Position numbers and translations under genes: made by a program
Part shown: positions 38,984 to 50,210 of the stretch, piece after piece
How the letters are laid out: each line of letters opens with the position of its first letter
Position numbering within the stretch: the stretch's first letter is position 1
Assembly (NCBI RefSeq): GCF_017301735.1
Contig: NZ_CP071090.1
Span: 4,516,001 to 4,580,000, forward strand
Source: Pyxidicoccus parkwaysis
GTDB taxonomy: Bacteria; Myxococcota; Myxococcia; Myxococcales; Myxococcaceae
DNA length: 64,000 nt
Direction: 5' to 3'
The notes under the pieces: generated by a model
The model's database searches: none
What the model was told of the DNA's origin: nothing
What the model saw: only the letters and a program-made list of their open reading frames with translations

Positions 38984-40108
38984 CTACCCCGCCATCATCT
39001 TCGCGAACCGGCCGAAGAGATAGCGCGCGTCATGAGGGCCGGGTGAGGCCTCGGGGTGGTACTGCACGCTGAAGGCCCGCGCGTCCGGGACGGCCAGGCC
39101 CTCCACCGTGCCATCGTTGAGGTTGATGTGCGTCACGACGGCCAGGCCCTTGAGGCTGGCGTCGTCCACGGCGAAGCCGTGGTTCTGTGCGGTGATTTCC
39201 ACCTTGCCTGTCGTCAGGTCCTTCACGGGCTGGTTTCCACCGCGGTGTCCGAACTTCATCTTGTACGTCCGGCCGCCCAGCGCCAACGCCATGATCTGGT
39301 GCCCAAGGCAGATACCGAACACCGGCACCTTGCCCAGGAGCGCCGCCACGGTGCGGTCCGCGCCCTTCACCGCCGCCGGGTCACCGGGGCCGTTGGCCAG
39401 GAACACGCCGTGCGGCTTGCGCGCGAGGACCTCCTCGGCCGTGGTGTTGGACGGCACCACCGTCACCCGGCAGCCCTGGTCCACCAGGAAGTGGAGCATG
39501 GACTTCTTCAGGCCGTAGTCGTAGGCGACGACGTCGAAGCGGAGCTCCTGCTCCGGCACCTTCTCGCCCACGCCGGTGAAGACGTCCGGCGACGGCGTGG
39601 TGAAGGTGTACGGCGTCTTGGTGGAGACGCCGGTGGCCAGGTCCAGCCCCTCCATGCCGCGCGCGGTGCGGGCGCGCTCCACCAGCGCCTGGGGAGACAC
39701 GGCCTCGCTGGAGATGACGCCCATCTGCGCGCCGTACGTGCGCAGGTGGCGCACGAGGCGGCGGGTGTCGATTCCTTCGATGCCCGCGACGTTGTTGCGC
39801 TTCAGGTACGCGTCCAGGGACTCCTTCGCGCGCCAGTTGGACGGCTGCTCCGTGAGCGCGCGCACCACCATGCCCACCGCGTGGACGCGCGAGCCCTCCT
39901 CGTCCTGCGGAGTGGCGCCGACGTTTCCAATCTCCGGGTACGCCATGGTGACAATCTGGCCCACGTAGGAGGGATCCGTAAGGACCTCCTGGTAGCCATA
40001 CATGGTCGTGTTGAAGACCACCTCGCCCACCGTCTCACCGACCGCGCCGAACGCGCGGCCCTCGAAGGTGGTGCCATCCGCCAGCGCGAGCACTGCTTTC
40101 TTCGTCAT
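38984..40108 (-). CDS. carA: Carbamoyl-phosphate synthase small (glutaminase) subunit
   Basis: Hydrolyses glutamine to feed ammonia to CarB for pyrimidine and arginine synthesis. 374 residues from ATG 40108, whose first base overlaps the pyrC stop (TGATG). The N-terminal CarA domain begins [21 protein letters not shown]. The class I glutaminase part has [15 protein letters not shown] with the nucleophile Cys and [13 protein letters not shown] with His/Glu. carB is not in the window. Confidence 0.96.
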   Translation of the reverse strand: MTKKAVLALADGTTFEGRAFGAVGETVGEVVFNTTMYGYQEVLTDPSYVGQIVTMAYPEIGNVGATPQDEEGSRVHAVGMVVRALTEQPSNWRAKESLDAYLKRNNVAGIEGIDTRRLVRHLRTYGAQMGVISSEAVSPQALVERARTARGMEGLDLATGVSTKTPYTFTTPSPDVFTGVGEKVPEQELRFDVVAYDYGLKKSMLHFLVDQGCRVTVVPSNTTAEEVLARKPHGVFLANGPGDPAAVKGADRTVAALLGKVPVFGICLGHQIMALALGGRTYKMKFGHRGGNQPVKDLTTGKVEITAQNHGFAVDDASLKGLAVVTHINLNDGTVEGLAVPDARAFSVQYHPEASPGPHDARYLFGRFAKMMAG

Positions 40109-41421
40109 CACCGCGACTCCTTGCTCGGGCCAACCTGGCCGTTCTCGAAGACCTTCCGTCCCCCCACCCACGTCTGCACCACACGACCCTTCTGCTTCCG
40201 CCCGTGGAAGGGCGTATTCCGGCTGCGGGAATAGAACCGGTGGGCGTCCACCGTCCACTCCTCTTCGGGGGCCACCACCGTGACGTCCGCCGGAGCCCCG
40301 GGAGCCAGGTGGCCGCCCGGCAGGCCGAATGCCTTCGCCGGCCCGTGCGTGAGCAGCTCCACCGCCCGCTTCGCGGTGAGCGCGCCCGCGTGCACCAGCT
40401 CCATCGTCAGGCTGAAGGCCGTCTCCAGGCCGATGATGCCGTTGATGCCCTTCTCGAACTCCACCAGCTTGTCCAGCACGCCGTGCGGCGCGTGGTCCGT
40501 GGCGATGGCCTCCACCGTGCCGTCGGCAATGGCCTCGCGCAGGGCCTCCACGTCGCGGTTGGAGCGCAAGGGCGGCGCCATCTTCGCGTGGGTGTCGTAG
40601 TCGCCCACCGCGCGGTCATCCAGGATGAGGTGGTGCGGCGTCACTTCCGAGGTGACGCGCAGCCCGCGCCGCTTCGCCTCGCGGATGAGCCGCACGCTGC
40701 CCTCGCAGGACACGTGGGCCAGGTGCAGCCGCGCGCCCGTCTCCTCCAGGAGCACCAGATCACGCGCCACCATGGCCACCTCCGCCGAGGCGGGAATGCC
40801 GCGCAGGCCCAGCCGCGTGGACGTGGGGCCCTCGTGCATGGCGCCGCCGGCGGACAGCGTGAGGTCCTCCTCGTGCACCATGATGGGGACGTCGAACTGC
40901 GTGGAGTACTGGAGCGCGCGCCGCATCAGCGCCGCGTTCATGACGGGGCGCCCGTCGTCGGTGATGGCGACGCAGCCGGCGGAGACCAGCTCGCCCATCT
41001 CCGCCATCTCCTCGCCCTTGAGGCCCTTGGTGATGGCCCCGGCCGGGTAGACGTGGCAGAGGTTGGCCGCGCGAGCGCGCGAGAGCACCAGCTCCGTCAC
41101 CATGCCGTTGTCGTTGACCACCTTGGTGTTGGGCATGGCCACCACCGCGGTGAAGCCGCCCGCCACCGCCGCGCGGCAGCCGGTGAGGACGGTCTCCTTC
41201 CCCTCCTCGCCCGGCTCGCGCAGGTGGACGTGCAGGTCGATGAAGCCCGGCACCACCCACTTGCCGTTGGCCTCGACGACCTCGGCGCCCTGAGGCACCG
41301 GCAGCGGCGCCTCGGACACCTCCGCCACCTTGCCGTCGCGCACGAGCACGTCGCGCACGCCATCCACCCCATTGCGCGGGTCGATGACCCGCCCCCGCCG
41401 GAAGAGCACCGTGGAGCTCAT
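40108..41421 (-). CDS. pyrC: Dihydroorotase (type I)
   Basis: Zn-dependent cyclisation of carbamoyl aspartate. 437 residues from ATG 41421 (ATGA overlap with pyrB). Metal ligands are in [36 protein letters not shown] and [13 protein letters not shown] is conserved. The catalytic Asp of TDHAPH is present, so this looks like an active enzyme rather than the inactive PyrC' that some bacteria pair with PyrB. The upstream open frame to 41772 is a shadow of pyrB. Confidence 0.95.
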   Translation of the reverse strand: MSSTVLFRRGRVIDPRNGVDGVRDVLVRDGKVAEVSEAPLPVPQGAEVVEANGKWVVPGFIDLHVHLREPGEEGKETVLTGCRAAVAGGFTAVVAMPNTKVVNDNGMVTELVLSRARAANLCHVYPAGAITKGLKGEEMAEMGELVSAGCVAITDDGRPVMNAALMRRALQYSTQFDVPIMVHEEDLTLSAGGAMHEGPTSTRLGLRGIPASAEVAMVARDLVLLEETGARLHLAHVSCEGSVRLIREAKRRGLRVTSEVTPHHLILDDRAVGDYDTHAKMAPPLRSNRDVEALREAIADGTVEAIATDHAPHGVLDKLVEFEKGINGIIGLETAFSLTMELVHAGALTAKRAVELLTHGPAKAFGLPGGHLAPGAPADVTVVAPEEEWTVDAHRFYSRSRNTPFHGRKQKGRVVQTWVGGRKVFENGQVGPSKESR

Positions 41422-42311
41422 GACGCGCACACCTCCAGGATGGCCCGCCGCACGGCCACGCCGTTGGACACCTGCTCCAGGATGACGCTGCGAGGCCCGT
41501 CCGCCACCGCGGGCGCAATCTCCACGCCGCGGTTGATGGGGCCGGGGTGCATCACCACCGCGCCCTCCTTCATCCGCTCCTCGCGGGCCGCGTTGAGGCC
41601 GAACAGGCGCGAGTACTCGCGCAGCGAGGGCAGGAAGTTCTCCGTCTGCCGCTCCAGCTGCAGGCGCAGGCACATGACCGCGTCCGCCTGCGGCAGCACC
41701 GCGTCCAGGTTGTGCGTCACCTCCGCGCCCATCGCCTCCAGGCCCGGCGGCGTCAGCGTGGGCGGAGCGCACAGCACCACCCGCGCGCCCAGCGCCTTGA
41801 GGCAGAGCAGATTCGAGCGGGCCACCCGGCTGTGCATGATGTCGCCGAGGATGAGCACCGTGCGCCCGTCCAGCGAGCCCCAGCGGCGGCGCAGCGTGAA
41901 GGCGTCCAGCAGCGCCTGCGAGGGGTGCTCGTGGGTGCCATCACCCGCGTTGATGACGGCGCAGCGCACGTGCTTCGCCACCAGGTGCGGCGCGCCCGAG
42001 GACTTGTGCCGCATGACGATGGCCGCCACACCCGTCGCCTCGATGTTGCGCGCGGTGTCCAGCAGCGTCTCGCCCTTGGAGACGGACGAGCCCGTCTGCG
42101 TCCAGTTCATCACACTCGCACCCAGGCCCTTGGCGGCCATGTGGAACGAGGTGCGGGTGCGGGTGGAGTCCTCGAAGAAGAGGTTCGCCACCACCCTCCC
42201 ACGTAGAACGTGCGTCGTATCCGGTCCGCCGGGCAGGTGCGCTTTCGCGCGGTCGAGCAGTGCCTCCAGCTCGTCCCGGCGCCAGCCTTCGATTCCGAGG
42301 AGGTGTCTCAT
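41418..42311 (-). CDS. pyrB: Aspartate carbamoyltransferase catalytic subunit
   Basis: Commits carbamoyl phosphate to pyrimidines. 297 residues from ATG 42311. VANLFFEDSTRTRTSFHMAAKGLG is the carbamoyl-phosphate motif. MRHKSSGAPHL, INAGDGTHEHPSQALLDAFT and HPGPINRGVEI are all conserved. No pyrI regulatory subunit and no pyrR gene lies beside it. It forms the pyrB-pyrC-carA-orphan group, all coupled, 85 bp after lepB. Confidence 0.96.
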   Translation of the reverse strand: MRHLLGIEGWRRDELEALLDRAKAHLPGGPDTTHVLRGRVVANLFFEDSTRTRTSFHMAAKGLGASVMNWTQTGSSVSKGETLLDTARNIEATGVAAIVMRHKSSGAPHLVAKHVRCAVINAGDGTHEHPSQALLDAFTLRRRWGSLDGRTVLILGDIMHSRVARSNLLCLKALGARVVLCAPPTLTPPGLEAMGAEVTHNLDAVLPQADAVMCLRLQLERQTENFLPSLREYSRLFGLNAAREERMKEGAVVMHPGPINRGVEIAPAVADGPRSVILEQVSNGVAVRRAILEVCAS

Positions 42312-42396
42312 GGCCGGGGGCGCCGCGTACCCCGCGCCGCACGGCGCGTCAAGCACCGTGCGAAGCGCGCTGGCCCGCCTGCCCCCGCCGTGTGCG

Positions 42397-43653
42397 TCAG
42401 CGAACCGGCTCGAAGAAGCGGTCCACCCGCAGGCCGGTGCCGCCGAAGAAGCCGTGGAACAGGCCCTCGAAGCCCAGCGACAGCCACACCACCATGGCCT
42501 TGCCCTTGATGTGGCCGTACGGCACGTACTCCACCTTGCCGCGTCCGGTGACGCCCAGGCCGTGGCGGCTGTCCGCGCTGTTGTCGCGGTTGTCGCCCAT
42601 GACGAAGACGTGGCCCGGGGGCACGGTGTACGGGCCCTCGCGCGCGGGCATCTGCGACAGCGTCTGCAGCGCGGCGTGCGTCACCCCGGACAGGTTCTCC
42701 TCGAACAGCGCCTCGGACTGGTCATACCAGCGGCCGTCGTCGGTGATGTTGTGGACCACGTAGTCCATGGACACGGCCTGGCGCGGCTGCGGCTGGCCGT
42801 TGAGCTGGATGACGCCGTCGATGATCTCCACGGTGTCGCCGGGGATGCCCACCACGCGCTTGATGTAGTCCTTCGTCTCGTCCACGGGGTTGTTGAAGAC
42901 GATGACGTCCCCGCGCGCCGGAGGCCGGACGATGACGAACGGCACCTTGTTGATGAACGGGACGCGCACCCCGTAGATGAACTTGTTGACGAAGACCTGG
43001 TCGCCAATCTGCAGCGTGGGGAGCATGGAGCCGGACGGAATCCGGTACGGCTCCACGATGAAGGTTCGGATGACCAGCGCAATCAGCAGCGCCTTGCCGA
43101 AGCCGCCGATGAAGTCCATGGCGGACTGCTTGCGCCACGCGCCCAGGTGCTGCGACGTCAGCTCCTCCAGCCCCTTGAGCTCCTGGCGCATCCGCTCCGC
43201 GTCACCGGCGACGGAGGCCGTCTCCACGCGCAGCGCCTGCTCGGTGATTCGCTCGTAGACCTGCGCGCCCAGCTTCTCGCGCACGTGCGGCTTCGCGAGG
43301 ATGCGCTCGTTCTCCGCGATGAGCTCGCTCGCCTCGTGCCGCAGCCCGCGCAGCGCCCGCTCCTTCGGGGAGGCGTTGCGCCACACCAGCAGCACGAAGA
43401 AGTAGACCACCATCAGCAGGCCCAGGCCCTTCATGAGCGGCTGCGCCCACACGGCCGTGGAGGGCGCGAACTCGATGAGGGTGGTGTAGGGCACGAAGGC
43501 CAGGCCGATGATGCACAGCGGGGCCCACAGGCTGGTGAGCAGCTCGCGCCACATCAGCAGGCGGCGGGCGCGGAGCTGCTCCGGGGTGCGGCGGGCGGCC
43601 ATCGCCGCGGCGAGCTTCACGGGAGGAGTTGCGGAGGGACTGGCCGCGTTCAT
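42397..43653 (-). CDS. lepB: Signal peptidase I with long N-terminal extension
   Basis: Membrane serine peptidase that removes signal peptides. 418 residues. Two membrane segments near 44-60 and 76-91, a charged, probably coiled-coil linker (about 95-170) and a third hydrophobic segment (about 184-200) precede the catalytic domain. The nucleophile is S209 in PSGSMLPTL and the base K265 in YIKRVVG; GHVFVMGDNRDNSADSR is conserved. The cytoplasmic linker is longer than in E. coli LepB. It starts 3 bp after lepA, the classic lepA-lepB order. Confidence 0.94.
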   Translation of the reverse strand: MNAASPSATPPVKLAAAMAARRTPEQLRARRLLMWRELLTSLWAPLCIIGLAFVPYTTLIEFAPSTAVWAQPLMKGLGLLMVVYFFVLLVWRNASPKERALRGLRHEASELIAENERILAKPHVREKLGAQVYERITEQALRVETASVAGDAERMRQELKGLEELTSQHLGAWRKQSAMDFIGGFGKALLIALVIRTFIVEPYRIPSGSMLPTLQIGDQVFVNKFIYGVRVPFINKVPFVIVRPPARGDVIVFNNPVDETKDYIKRVVGIPGDTVEIIDGVIQLNGQPQPRQAVSMDYVVHNITDDGRWYDQSEALFEENLSGVTHAALQTLSQMPAREGPYTVPPGHVFVMGDNRDNSADSRHGLGVTGRGKVEYVPYGHIKGKAMVVWLSLGFEGLFHGFFGGTGLRVDRFFEPVR

Positions 43654-43656
43654 GGG

Positions 43657-45468
43657 CTACTGCTCCGTCTTGAGGACCGCGAGGAAGGCTTCCTGTGGAA
43701 TCTCCACCGTGCCCACCTGCTTCATGCGCTTCTTGCCCTCCTTCTGCTTCTCCAGGAGCTTGCGCTTGCGGCTGATATCGCCGCCGTAGCACTTGGCGAG
43801 GACGTTCTTGCGCATGGCGGAGATGGTCTCACGGGCGATGATCTTCGCGCCGATGGCCGCCTGGATGGCCACCTCGTACATCTGCTTCGGAATCACTTCC
43901 TTCAGCTTCTGGCACACCTCGCGGCCGCGCAGGTACGCGCGCTCGCGGTGCACGATGACGCTGAGGGCGTCCACCGGGTCCCCGTTGATGAGGATGTCCA
44001 GGCGGGCCAGCTCGGACTCGATGTAGCCGGACAGCTCGTAGTCGAGGCTGGCGTAGCCGCGCGACACGCTCTTGAGCTTGTCGAAGAAGTCGAACACCAC
44101 CTCGGCGAGCGGCATCTCGTACGTCACCTGCACGCGCTGGCCGCTGCTGCCCAGGTACTTCATGTCCTTCTGCACGCCCCGGCGCTCCTGGCACAGCTTC
44201 AGGATGGCGCCCAGGTGGTCGTTGGGGACGTGGATGTGACAGGTGAGGACGGGCTCCTCGAACTTCTCGATGTTCTGCACCGGCGGCAGCTTGGCCGGGT
44301 TGTCCACCAGCATCACGTCACCCTTGCTGGTGGTGATGCGGTACACCACGCTGGGCGCGGTGGTGATGAGGTCCAGGTTGTACTCGCGCTCCAGGCGCTC
44401 CTGGACGATCTCCATGTGCAGGAGGCCCAGGTAGCCGCAGCGGAAGCCGAAGCCGAGCGCGGTGGAGGACTCGGGCTCGTAGGTGAAGGCGGAGTCGTTG
44501 AGCTTCAGCTTCGCCAGCGCGTCGCGCAGGTTCTCGTACTCGGCGGAGTCCACCGGGAAGATGCCGGAGAACACCATCGGCTTCACTTCCTGGAAGCCGG
44601 GGAACGGCGCTTCCGTGGGGCGCGCTTCCTCGGTGACGGTGTCGCCCACCTTGGCGTCCTGCAGCTCCTTCACGTTGGCGACGAGCACGCCCACCTCGCC
44701 GGCCATCAACTGCGGCACCGGGCGGGAGAAGGGGCTGAACACGCCCAGCTCCTGCACCTCGAAGACCTTGTTGTTGCTCCACAGCTTGATCTTCTGCTTG
44801 AGCTTGAGCGTGCCCTCCAGCACGCGCACCAGCGTCACCACGCCCCGGTAGTTGTCGTACCAGGAGTCGAAGATGAGGGCCTTGAGCGGCGCGTCCGGTG
44901 AGCCGCTCGGGGGCGGCACTCGCTGCACCACCGACTCGAGGATCTCCTCGATGCCGATGCCCTCCTTCGCGGAGGCCGGCACCGCGACGGACGCGTCGAT
45001 GCCGATGACGTCCTCAATCTCCGCGCGGGTGCGCGCGACGTCGGCGCTGGGCAGGTCGATCTTGTTGATGACCGGGATGATTTCGAGGTCGTGATCCAAC
45101 GCCATGTAGACGTTGGCGAGCGTCTGCGCCTCCACGCCCTGCGACGCATCCACCACCAGGAGCGCGCCCTCGCACGCGGCAAGGCTGCGGCTGACTTCGT
45201 ACGCGAAGTCGACGTGTCCCGGCGTGTCGATGAGGTTGAGGACGTACTGCTTGCCGTCCTTGGCGGTGTAGTTCATCCGCACGGACTGGGCCTTGATGGT
45301 GATGCCCCGTTCGCGCTCGATGTCCATGTTGTCGAGGAACTGGGCCTGCGCCTCGCGCTTGCTCAGCGTCCCCGTCTTGTCGAGGAGGCGATCAGCCAGC
45401 GTCGACTTCCCATGGTCGATATGGGCGATGATGCAGAAGTTGCGGATGTGCGCGTTTTCAGCCGGCAT
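43657..45468 (-). CDS. lepA: Translation elongation factor 4
   Basis: Ribosome-associated GTPase that remodels stalled or mis-translocated ribosomes. 603 residues from ATG 45468 ([12 protein letters not shown]). GTPase motifs are [15 protein letters not shown] (G1), [16 protein letters not shown] (G3) and NKIDLPSAD (G4). The LepA-specific C-terminus is present ([25 protein letters not shown]). The frame is open 30 codons upstream but that extension is not conserved-looking. First gene of lepA-lepB. Confidence 0.97.
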   Translation of the reverse strand: MPAENAHIRNFCIIAHIDHGKSTLADRLLDKTGTLSKREAQAQFLDNMDIERERGITIKAQSVRMNYTAKDGKQYVLNLIDTPGHVDFAYEVSRSLAACEGALLVVDASQGVEAQTLANVYMALDHDLEIIPVINKIDLPSADVARTRAEIEDVIGIDASVAVPASAKEGIGIEEILESVVQRVPPPSGSPDAPLKALIFDSWYDNYRGVVTLVRVLEGTLKLKQKIKLWSNNKVFEVQELGVFSPFSRPVPQLMAGEVGVLVANVKELQDAKVGDTVTEEARPTEAPFPGFQEVKPMVFSGIFPVDSAEYENLRDALAKLKLNDSAFTYEPESSTALGFGFRCGYLGLLHMEIVQERLEREYNLDLITTAPSVVYRITTSKGDVMLVDNPAKLPPVQNIEKFEEPVLTCHIHVPNDHLGAILKLCQERRGVQKDMKYLGSSGQRVQVTYEMPLAEVVFDFFDKLKSVSRGYASLDYELSGYIESELARLDILINGDPVDALSVIVHRERAYLRGREVCQKLKEVIPKQMYEVAIQAAIGAKIIARETISAMRKNVLAKCYGGDISRKRKLLEKQKEGKKRMKQVGTVEIPQEAFLAVLKTEQ

Positions 45469-45777
45469 GTTCGGAGCGCTCGTCGGAGGAAGCGGGCGTG
45501 AGTAACACCGAACCGCGCGAAAATCCAAGCGCGACCGTCCGCCAGACGAGCAACCCACCGGGGGAGCACGTTTGTTCCCGAGTCACCGTCAGCGCCCGAC
45601 CGGGGGGCTCCTCCCCCACCCGGCCACGGCTCCGTCACGGGGCGGGCACTCGGGTGGGGGCCATCATCGAGGAGCGCCCCGTCGAGCCCGGGCCCTGGGC
45701 CCACGAGCCGGGGCTCGGGAGCGCCCCGGCCGGGCTGCCAGGATGGCGGCACCGCCGAGACGCTCCGAAGCGCTTCC
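45469..45777. other. Gap between the epimerase and lepA, with long hairpin
   Basis: 309 bp. A perfect 10-bp inverted repeat lies at 45613-45622 and 45651-45660 (CCCCCACCCG/CGGGTGGGGG, 28-nt loop). The 3' ends of all nearby genes point left, so it sits upstream of the lepA start and within the lepA 5' region. The lepA promoter is expected here, but I see no clear consensus. Confidence 0.4.
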
Positions 45778-46722
45778 TCAGCCGTGGGCGCGAGAGGGCC
45801 CGCCGGCCTTCTGCCGGAAGAACTCGATGGTGCGGCGCGCGCCCTCGCGGAGGTCCACGGTGGGCTCCCAGCCGAGCAGCTTCTTCGCCAGGGCGTTGTC
45901 GATGCAGGAGCGCAACTGCTCGCCGGGCTTGCCCGGGGCGTGCGTTGCGGTGGCCTTGGAGCCGGCGGCCTCGGCCAGCAGCGCGAAGAGGCGGTTGATG
46001 TCCGTCTCCACGCCGGTGCCGATGTTGATGGCGCCCACGTAGTCGTTCTCGAAGGCGAGCCGGTTGGCGCGCGCCACGTCCGGGCCGAAGACGAAGTCAC
46101 GCGTCTGCTTGCCCTCGCCGAAGATGGTGCAGCCCTGATTGGCGATCAGCCGCTGGCTGAAGATGGCCACCACGCCCGCCTCGCCGTGCGGGTTCTGCCG
46201 CGGGCCGTACACGTTGGCGTACCGCAGGGCGACGTACGGCAGGCCGTACTGCGCCCGGTAGTAGCCGAGGTACAGCTCGCCGGCCGCCTTGGAGACGCCG
46301 TACGGCGACACCGGCCGCGTCGCGTGGCTCTCCGGCGCGGGGAACACGTCCTGCTCGCCGTAGATGGCACCGCCGGTGGAGCTGAAGATGACCTTCTTCA
46401 CCCCGGAGACGCGCGCGGCCTCCAGCAGGTTGAGCATGCCGCGGATGTTCACATCCGCGTCGAAGCCCGGGTCGTCCACGCTGCGGCGCACGTCCATCTG
46501 CGCGGCCAGGTGGCAGAGGACCTGCGGCTTCTCGGCCTTGATGAGCTCCGCCGCCTCGCGGCTGCGGATGTCATGCACGGCCAGGCGCACGCGCGGGTCC
46601 AGGTTCTCCCGCTTGCCGCCGGACAGGTCATCCAGGGCAATGACCTCGTGCCCGCCTCGCAGGAACTCGTCACACACGTGTGAGCCGATGAAGCCCGCAC
46701 CACCTGTCACCAGGACTTTCAC
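45778..46722 (-). CDS. NAD-dependent sugar epimerase/dehydratase (GalE-like SDR)
   Basis: 314 residues from GTG 46722 (MKVLVTGGAGFIG), with GGAGG 4 nt upstream; a GTG five codons earlier is less likely. TGGAGFIGSHVCDEF is the NAD motif. The catalytic triad is SSTGGAIYGEQ and YGVSKAAGELYL (YxxxK). RYANVYGPRQNP is typical of UDP-glucose/UDP-GlcNAc 4-epimerases. It lies 69 bp after the UDP-xylose synthase gene, so a role in surface or exopolysaccharide sugar supply is likely. Exact substrate uncertain. Confidence 0.87.
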   Translation of the reverse strand: MKVLVTGGAGFIGSHVCDEFLRGGHEVIALDDLSGGKRENLDPRVRLAVHDIRSREAAELIKAEKPQVLCHLAAQMDVRRSVDDPGFDADVNIRGMLNLLEAARVSGVKKVIFSSTGGAIYGEQDVFPAPESHATRPVSPYGVSKAAGELYLGYYRAQYGLPYVALRYANVYGPRQNPHGEAGVVAIFSQRLIANQGCTIFGEGKQTRDFVFGPDVARANRLAFENDYVGAINIGTGVETDINRLFALLAEAAGSKATATHAPGKPGEQLRSCIDNALAKKLLGWEPTVDLREGARRTIEFFRQKAGGPSRAHG

Positions 46723-46791
46723 GCTTCCTCCCGCCACCCATCCGTGTGGCCGCAGTACCTACAGGTCTTCAATGCCATTGACGCCGCGAAA

Positions 46792-47760
<969 letters not shown>

Positions 47761-47774
47761 GTCACGCCTCTCTC

Positions 47775-47954
<180 letters not shown>

Positions 47955-47957
47955 GGC

Positions 47958-47977
47958 GATATGTGAAAATATATGAA
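47958..47977. promoter_or_regulatory. Tandem 10-bp direct repeat, candidate RHH operator
   Basis: GATATGTGAA followed directly by AATATATGAA (8 of 10 identical), in an A/T-rich patch within an otherwise GC-rich 93-bp divergent spacer. It starts 4 bp upstream of the RHH start codon. On the minus strand it includes TATATT, which could be a -10 box. RHH repressors often bind such tandem repeats. Confidence 0.45.
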
Positions 47978-48047
47978 GTGACGTGTCGCGCGAAAGCCTC
48001 TCGTGCACGCGGCCTGGCCCCGCCGCAACGACACCTCGGAGTCCCGC

Positions 48048-48674
48048 ATGTCACAGAGCAAGCATTTGATTTTCCTGGGTTTTATCGCCATGGGCGCCCT
48101 CTCGGGCTGCGCGGGCGACAAGGCGGCGGCGCGCGGGGCGGAGGCCCAGGGGACGGGGGCGGCGGCGCGCACCCAGGCGGAGCCGATTCAACCCGAGCGC
48201 GCGGGTGACGAGCGCGTGCAGGAGCAGGACGTCAACGGCGACGGCAAGCCGGACGTGTGGACGTACACGGTGAAGGACGCGGCCACCGGCGAGGACCGCA
48301 AGGTGCGCCAGGAGCTGGACCTCAACTGGGACGGCCGCGTGGACCTCACGCGCTACTTCGATGCCAGCGGCGAGCAGACGCGCGAGACGTTGGATCTCGA
48401 CTACGACGGCAAGGTGGACGCCACGTACTTCTTCGAGAAGGGCGTCAACACGCGCCGCGAGCGCGACGTCAACGGCGACGGCCGCCCGGACAGCTTCACC
48501 TTCTACGAGCGCGGCACGCTGGTGCGGAAGGAGCGCGACACCAACAGCGACGGGAAGGTGGACTACTGGGAGTACTGGGAGAACGGCCAGGTGGACCGCA
48601 TCGGCGAGGACCTGGACGGGGACGGGACGGTGGACAAGTGGACCCGCAATCCCAACAACGCGGCCAGCGAGTAG
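48048..48674 (+). CDS. Lipoprotein with six DxnxDGxxD calcium-type repeats
   Basis: 208 residues from ATG 48048 (CGGAG 6 nt upstream). The signal peptide ends in the lipobox LSGC. After a disordered Ala/Gln/Glu segment, six loops of the form D-x-[ND]-x-D-G-x-x-D follow: [45 protein letters not shown] and DLDGDGTVD, each separated by a beta-hairpin. Such loops usually bind Ca2+. It is divergent from the RHH/uxs group. It may be an outer-membrane surface or adhesion protein; the precise role is unknown. Confidence 0.82.
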   Translation: MSQSKHLIFLGFIAMGALSGCAGDKAAARGAEAQGTGAAARTQAEPIQPERAGDERVQEQDVNGDGKPDVWTYTVKDAATGEDRKVRQELDLNWDGRVDLTRYFDASGEQTRETLDLDYDGKVDATYFFEKGVNTRRERDVNGDGRPDSFTFYERGTLVRKERDTNSDGKVDYWEYWENGQVDRIGEDLDGDGTVDKWTRNPNNAASE

Positions 48675-48712
48675 CTCGCCGGCCGCGCTCGCGACTCAAC
48701 GGCGGCTAGCCA

Positions 48713-49075
48713 CTACGGCTTGCTGGTGCCGGTGCGGCCGTACGCGTCCTCGAGCCGCACGACGTCGTCCAGCTCCGGGGTGCTGACCTCGAGGATGTCG
48801 CAGTCGGTCAGCGCCACCATGCGGTGCTTCATCAGCGGCTTGATGTGGTAGCTCTCGCCGGGGTTCATCTCCTTCTCGATGAGCCCCTGGCCCTCGTCGA
48901 TGACGAAGAGCAGCTTCCCGCTCTGGACGTGGATGGTCTCGTCCTTCTTGTTGTGGAACTGCAGGCTGAGCTTGTGGCCCTGCTTCACGTGCAACAGCTT
49001 GCCCACGTACCGCTCGGTGTGGGCCCAGATGAGCTCGTGGCCCCAGGGCTTCTCCACCCGCCTCGTCGTCGTCAT
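48713..49075 (-). CDS. Small cupin (mannose-6-phosphate-isomerase-like)
   Basis: 120 residues from ATG 49075. A single cupin barrel: EKPWGHELIWAHTERYVGKLL, then the metal site LSLQFHNKKDETIHV and the second motif PGESYHIKPLMKHRMVAL. It resembles the type II phosphomannose isomerase C-terminal domain. It could isomerise or bind a sugar; no guanylyltransferase domain is attached. It lies 27 bp downstream of the SPOR-domain gene. Confidence 0.8.
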   Translation of the reverse strand: MTTTRRVEKPWGHELIWAHTERYVGKLLHVKQGHKLSLQFHNKKDETIHVQSGKLLFVIDEGQGLIEKEMNPGESYHIKPLMKHRMVALTDCDILEVSTPELDDVVRLEDAYGRTGTSKP

Positions 49076-49102
49076 GATTGCTACCGTCTCTCTCACCCCG
49101 CC

Positions 49103-50074
49103 CTAGTTCGTGCCGGCCACGAACGCGTCGAGCGAGGTTTCACGCTTGAAGTCTGCCAGATACCGGCTGGCCGCATCCCGGGTCGCGAAGCTCCCCATGC
49201 GGACGCGGTACCACGTGCCCTTGCCGGGCACCTCGGCCGCCAGGATATAGGGGGCATAGCCTCTGTCGCGCAACCGGGCGGCGAAGCGGTCGGCTTCCTG
49301 GCGGTCCTGGAAGGCGGAGAGCTGGAGGGTGAAAGCGCCCCCCTTCACGGCCTGGTCGGGCGGCTGGGCCGCGCGTGCGATGGCCTCCTTCAGACCCCCA
49401 CCCTCCTTGTTCGTGGTGCGCGTGGGCACCGCCGCGGCCTCCACCTTGCCCGACACCGGCACGGCCTTCACTTCGGCCTTGGCGACCTCGGTCTTCGTGG
49501 GCGCCGGCTTGGAGGGCTCGGCCTTCGCGGGCTCAGGCTTGGAAGGCTCGGCCTTGGCGACCTCGGTCTTCGCGGGCTCCGGCTTCTGGGCCTCGGCGGC
49601 GGGCTTCTCGGCGGGCGCGGAGGGCGGCTCGGCGGCGACGACCTTCTCGGGCTCCGGCTCCTCCGGGGGCAGCTCGCCCGTGTCGGGGTCCGGCGTGGGC
49701 GCGAGCTTCGGGCGCTCGGCGGTGGGCTTCGGAGCGACCTCGGCGGGCTTGGCGGCGGCGGGCTTGGGCGTGGGCTTCGGAGCGGCGGCGATGGCCACGG
49801 GCTCGGAGGCGGCCTTCTTCGTCAGCTCGTCCTGGAAGGTGAGCTGCGCGTCGCGCTTCTGCACGTCCTGGAGCGCCTGCGCGTTGGCGTCGAGCGCGGA
49901 GAGCAGGTCCGGAGCGGAGGCCGTCTGGGCGTTGCCCGCCAGCTTCTTGCCGACGACCACGCCGAGCACGAACACGGCGCCCATCACGACGATGCCGGCA
50001 ATCAGCAGGCTGACGATCTGCCGGTTGTCCAGAGAGACGTCGAACTTCTCCTTCATCCGGTGGGCGTCACGCAT
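49103..50074 (-). CDS. SPOR-domain membrane protein
   Basis: 323 residues from ATG 50074 (ATG 50056 also possible). One membrane segment (VSLLIAGIVVMGAVFVLGVVV) follows a short cytoplasmic N-terminus. A long Pro/Ala/Lys/Glu-rich periplasmic linker has KAEPSKPEP-like repeats. The C-terminal 80 residues are a SPOR domain (FTLQLSAFQDRQEADRFAARLRDRGYAPYI...YRVRMGSF), which binds denuded septal peptidoglycan. A cell-division role is likely. Confidence 0.87.
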   Translation of the reverse strand: MRDAHRMKEKFDVSLDNRQIVSLLIAGIVVMGAVFVLGVVVGKKLAGNAQTASAPDLLSALDANAQALQDVQKRDAQLTFQDELTKKAASEPVAIAAAPKPTPKPAAAKPAEVAPKPTAERPKLAPTPDPDTGELPPEEPEPEKVVAAEPPSAPAEKPAAEAQKPEPAKTEVAKAEPSKPEPAKAEPSKPAPTKTEVAKAEVKAVPVSGKVEAAAVPTRTTNKEGGGLKEAIARAAQPPDQAVKGGAFTLQLSAFQDRQEADRFAARLRDRGYAPYILAAEVPGKGTWYRVRMGSFATRDAASRYLADFKRETSLDAFVAGTN

Positions 50075-50210
50075 GGTTTGGGAATCCTCGAGCGCGGACG
50101 CAGCAGGCCACACGATTCCGTGTTGCGGCCTGTAGCGTCGGCATGGAGGGCAAGGTACGCCCCACCTCCGGGCGGGTCAAATTCGCGGAAGGCGCAAGGC
50201 GCCGCCGCTG

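Noticed and set aside
40860-41421. PyrC as a catalytically inactive dihydroorotase
   Set aside because: All Zn-binding motifs and the TDHAPH catalytic Asp are present, so it appears active.
41421-41772. Possible N-terminal extension of PyrC
   Set aside because: The extra residues are antisense-like filler overlapping pyrB in another frame; the start at 41421 gives a normal dihydroorotase length and an ATGA overlap.
40204-44901. A 1565-codon open frame on the plus strand
   Set aside because: It is antisense to carA, pyrC, pyrB, lepB and lepA, whose motifs are intact. High GC3 removes stop codons from the opposite frame; the product is only Arg/Ala/His/Leu-rich filler.
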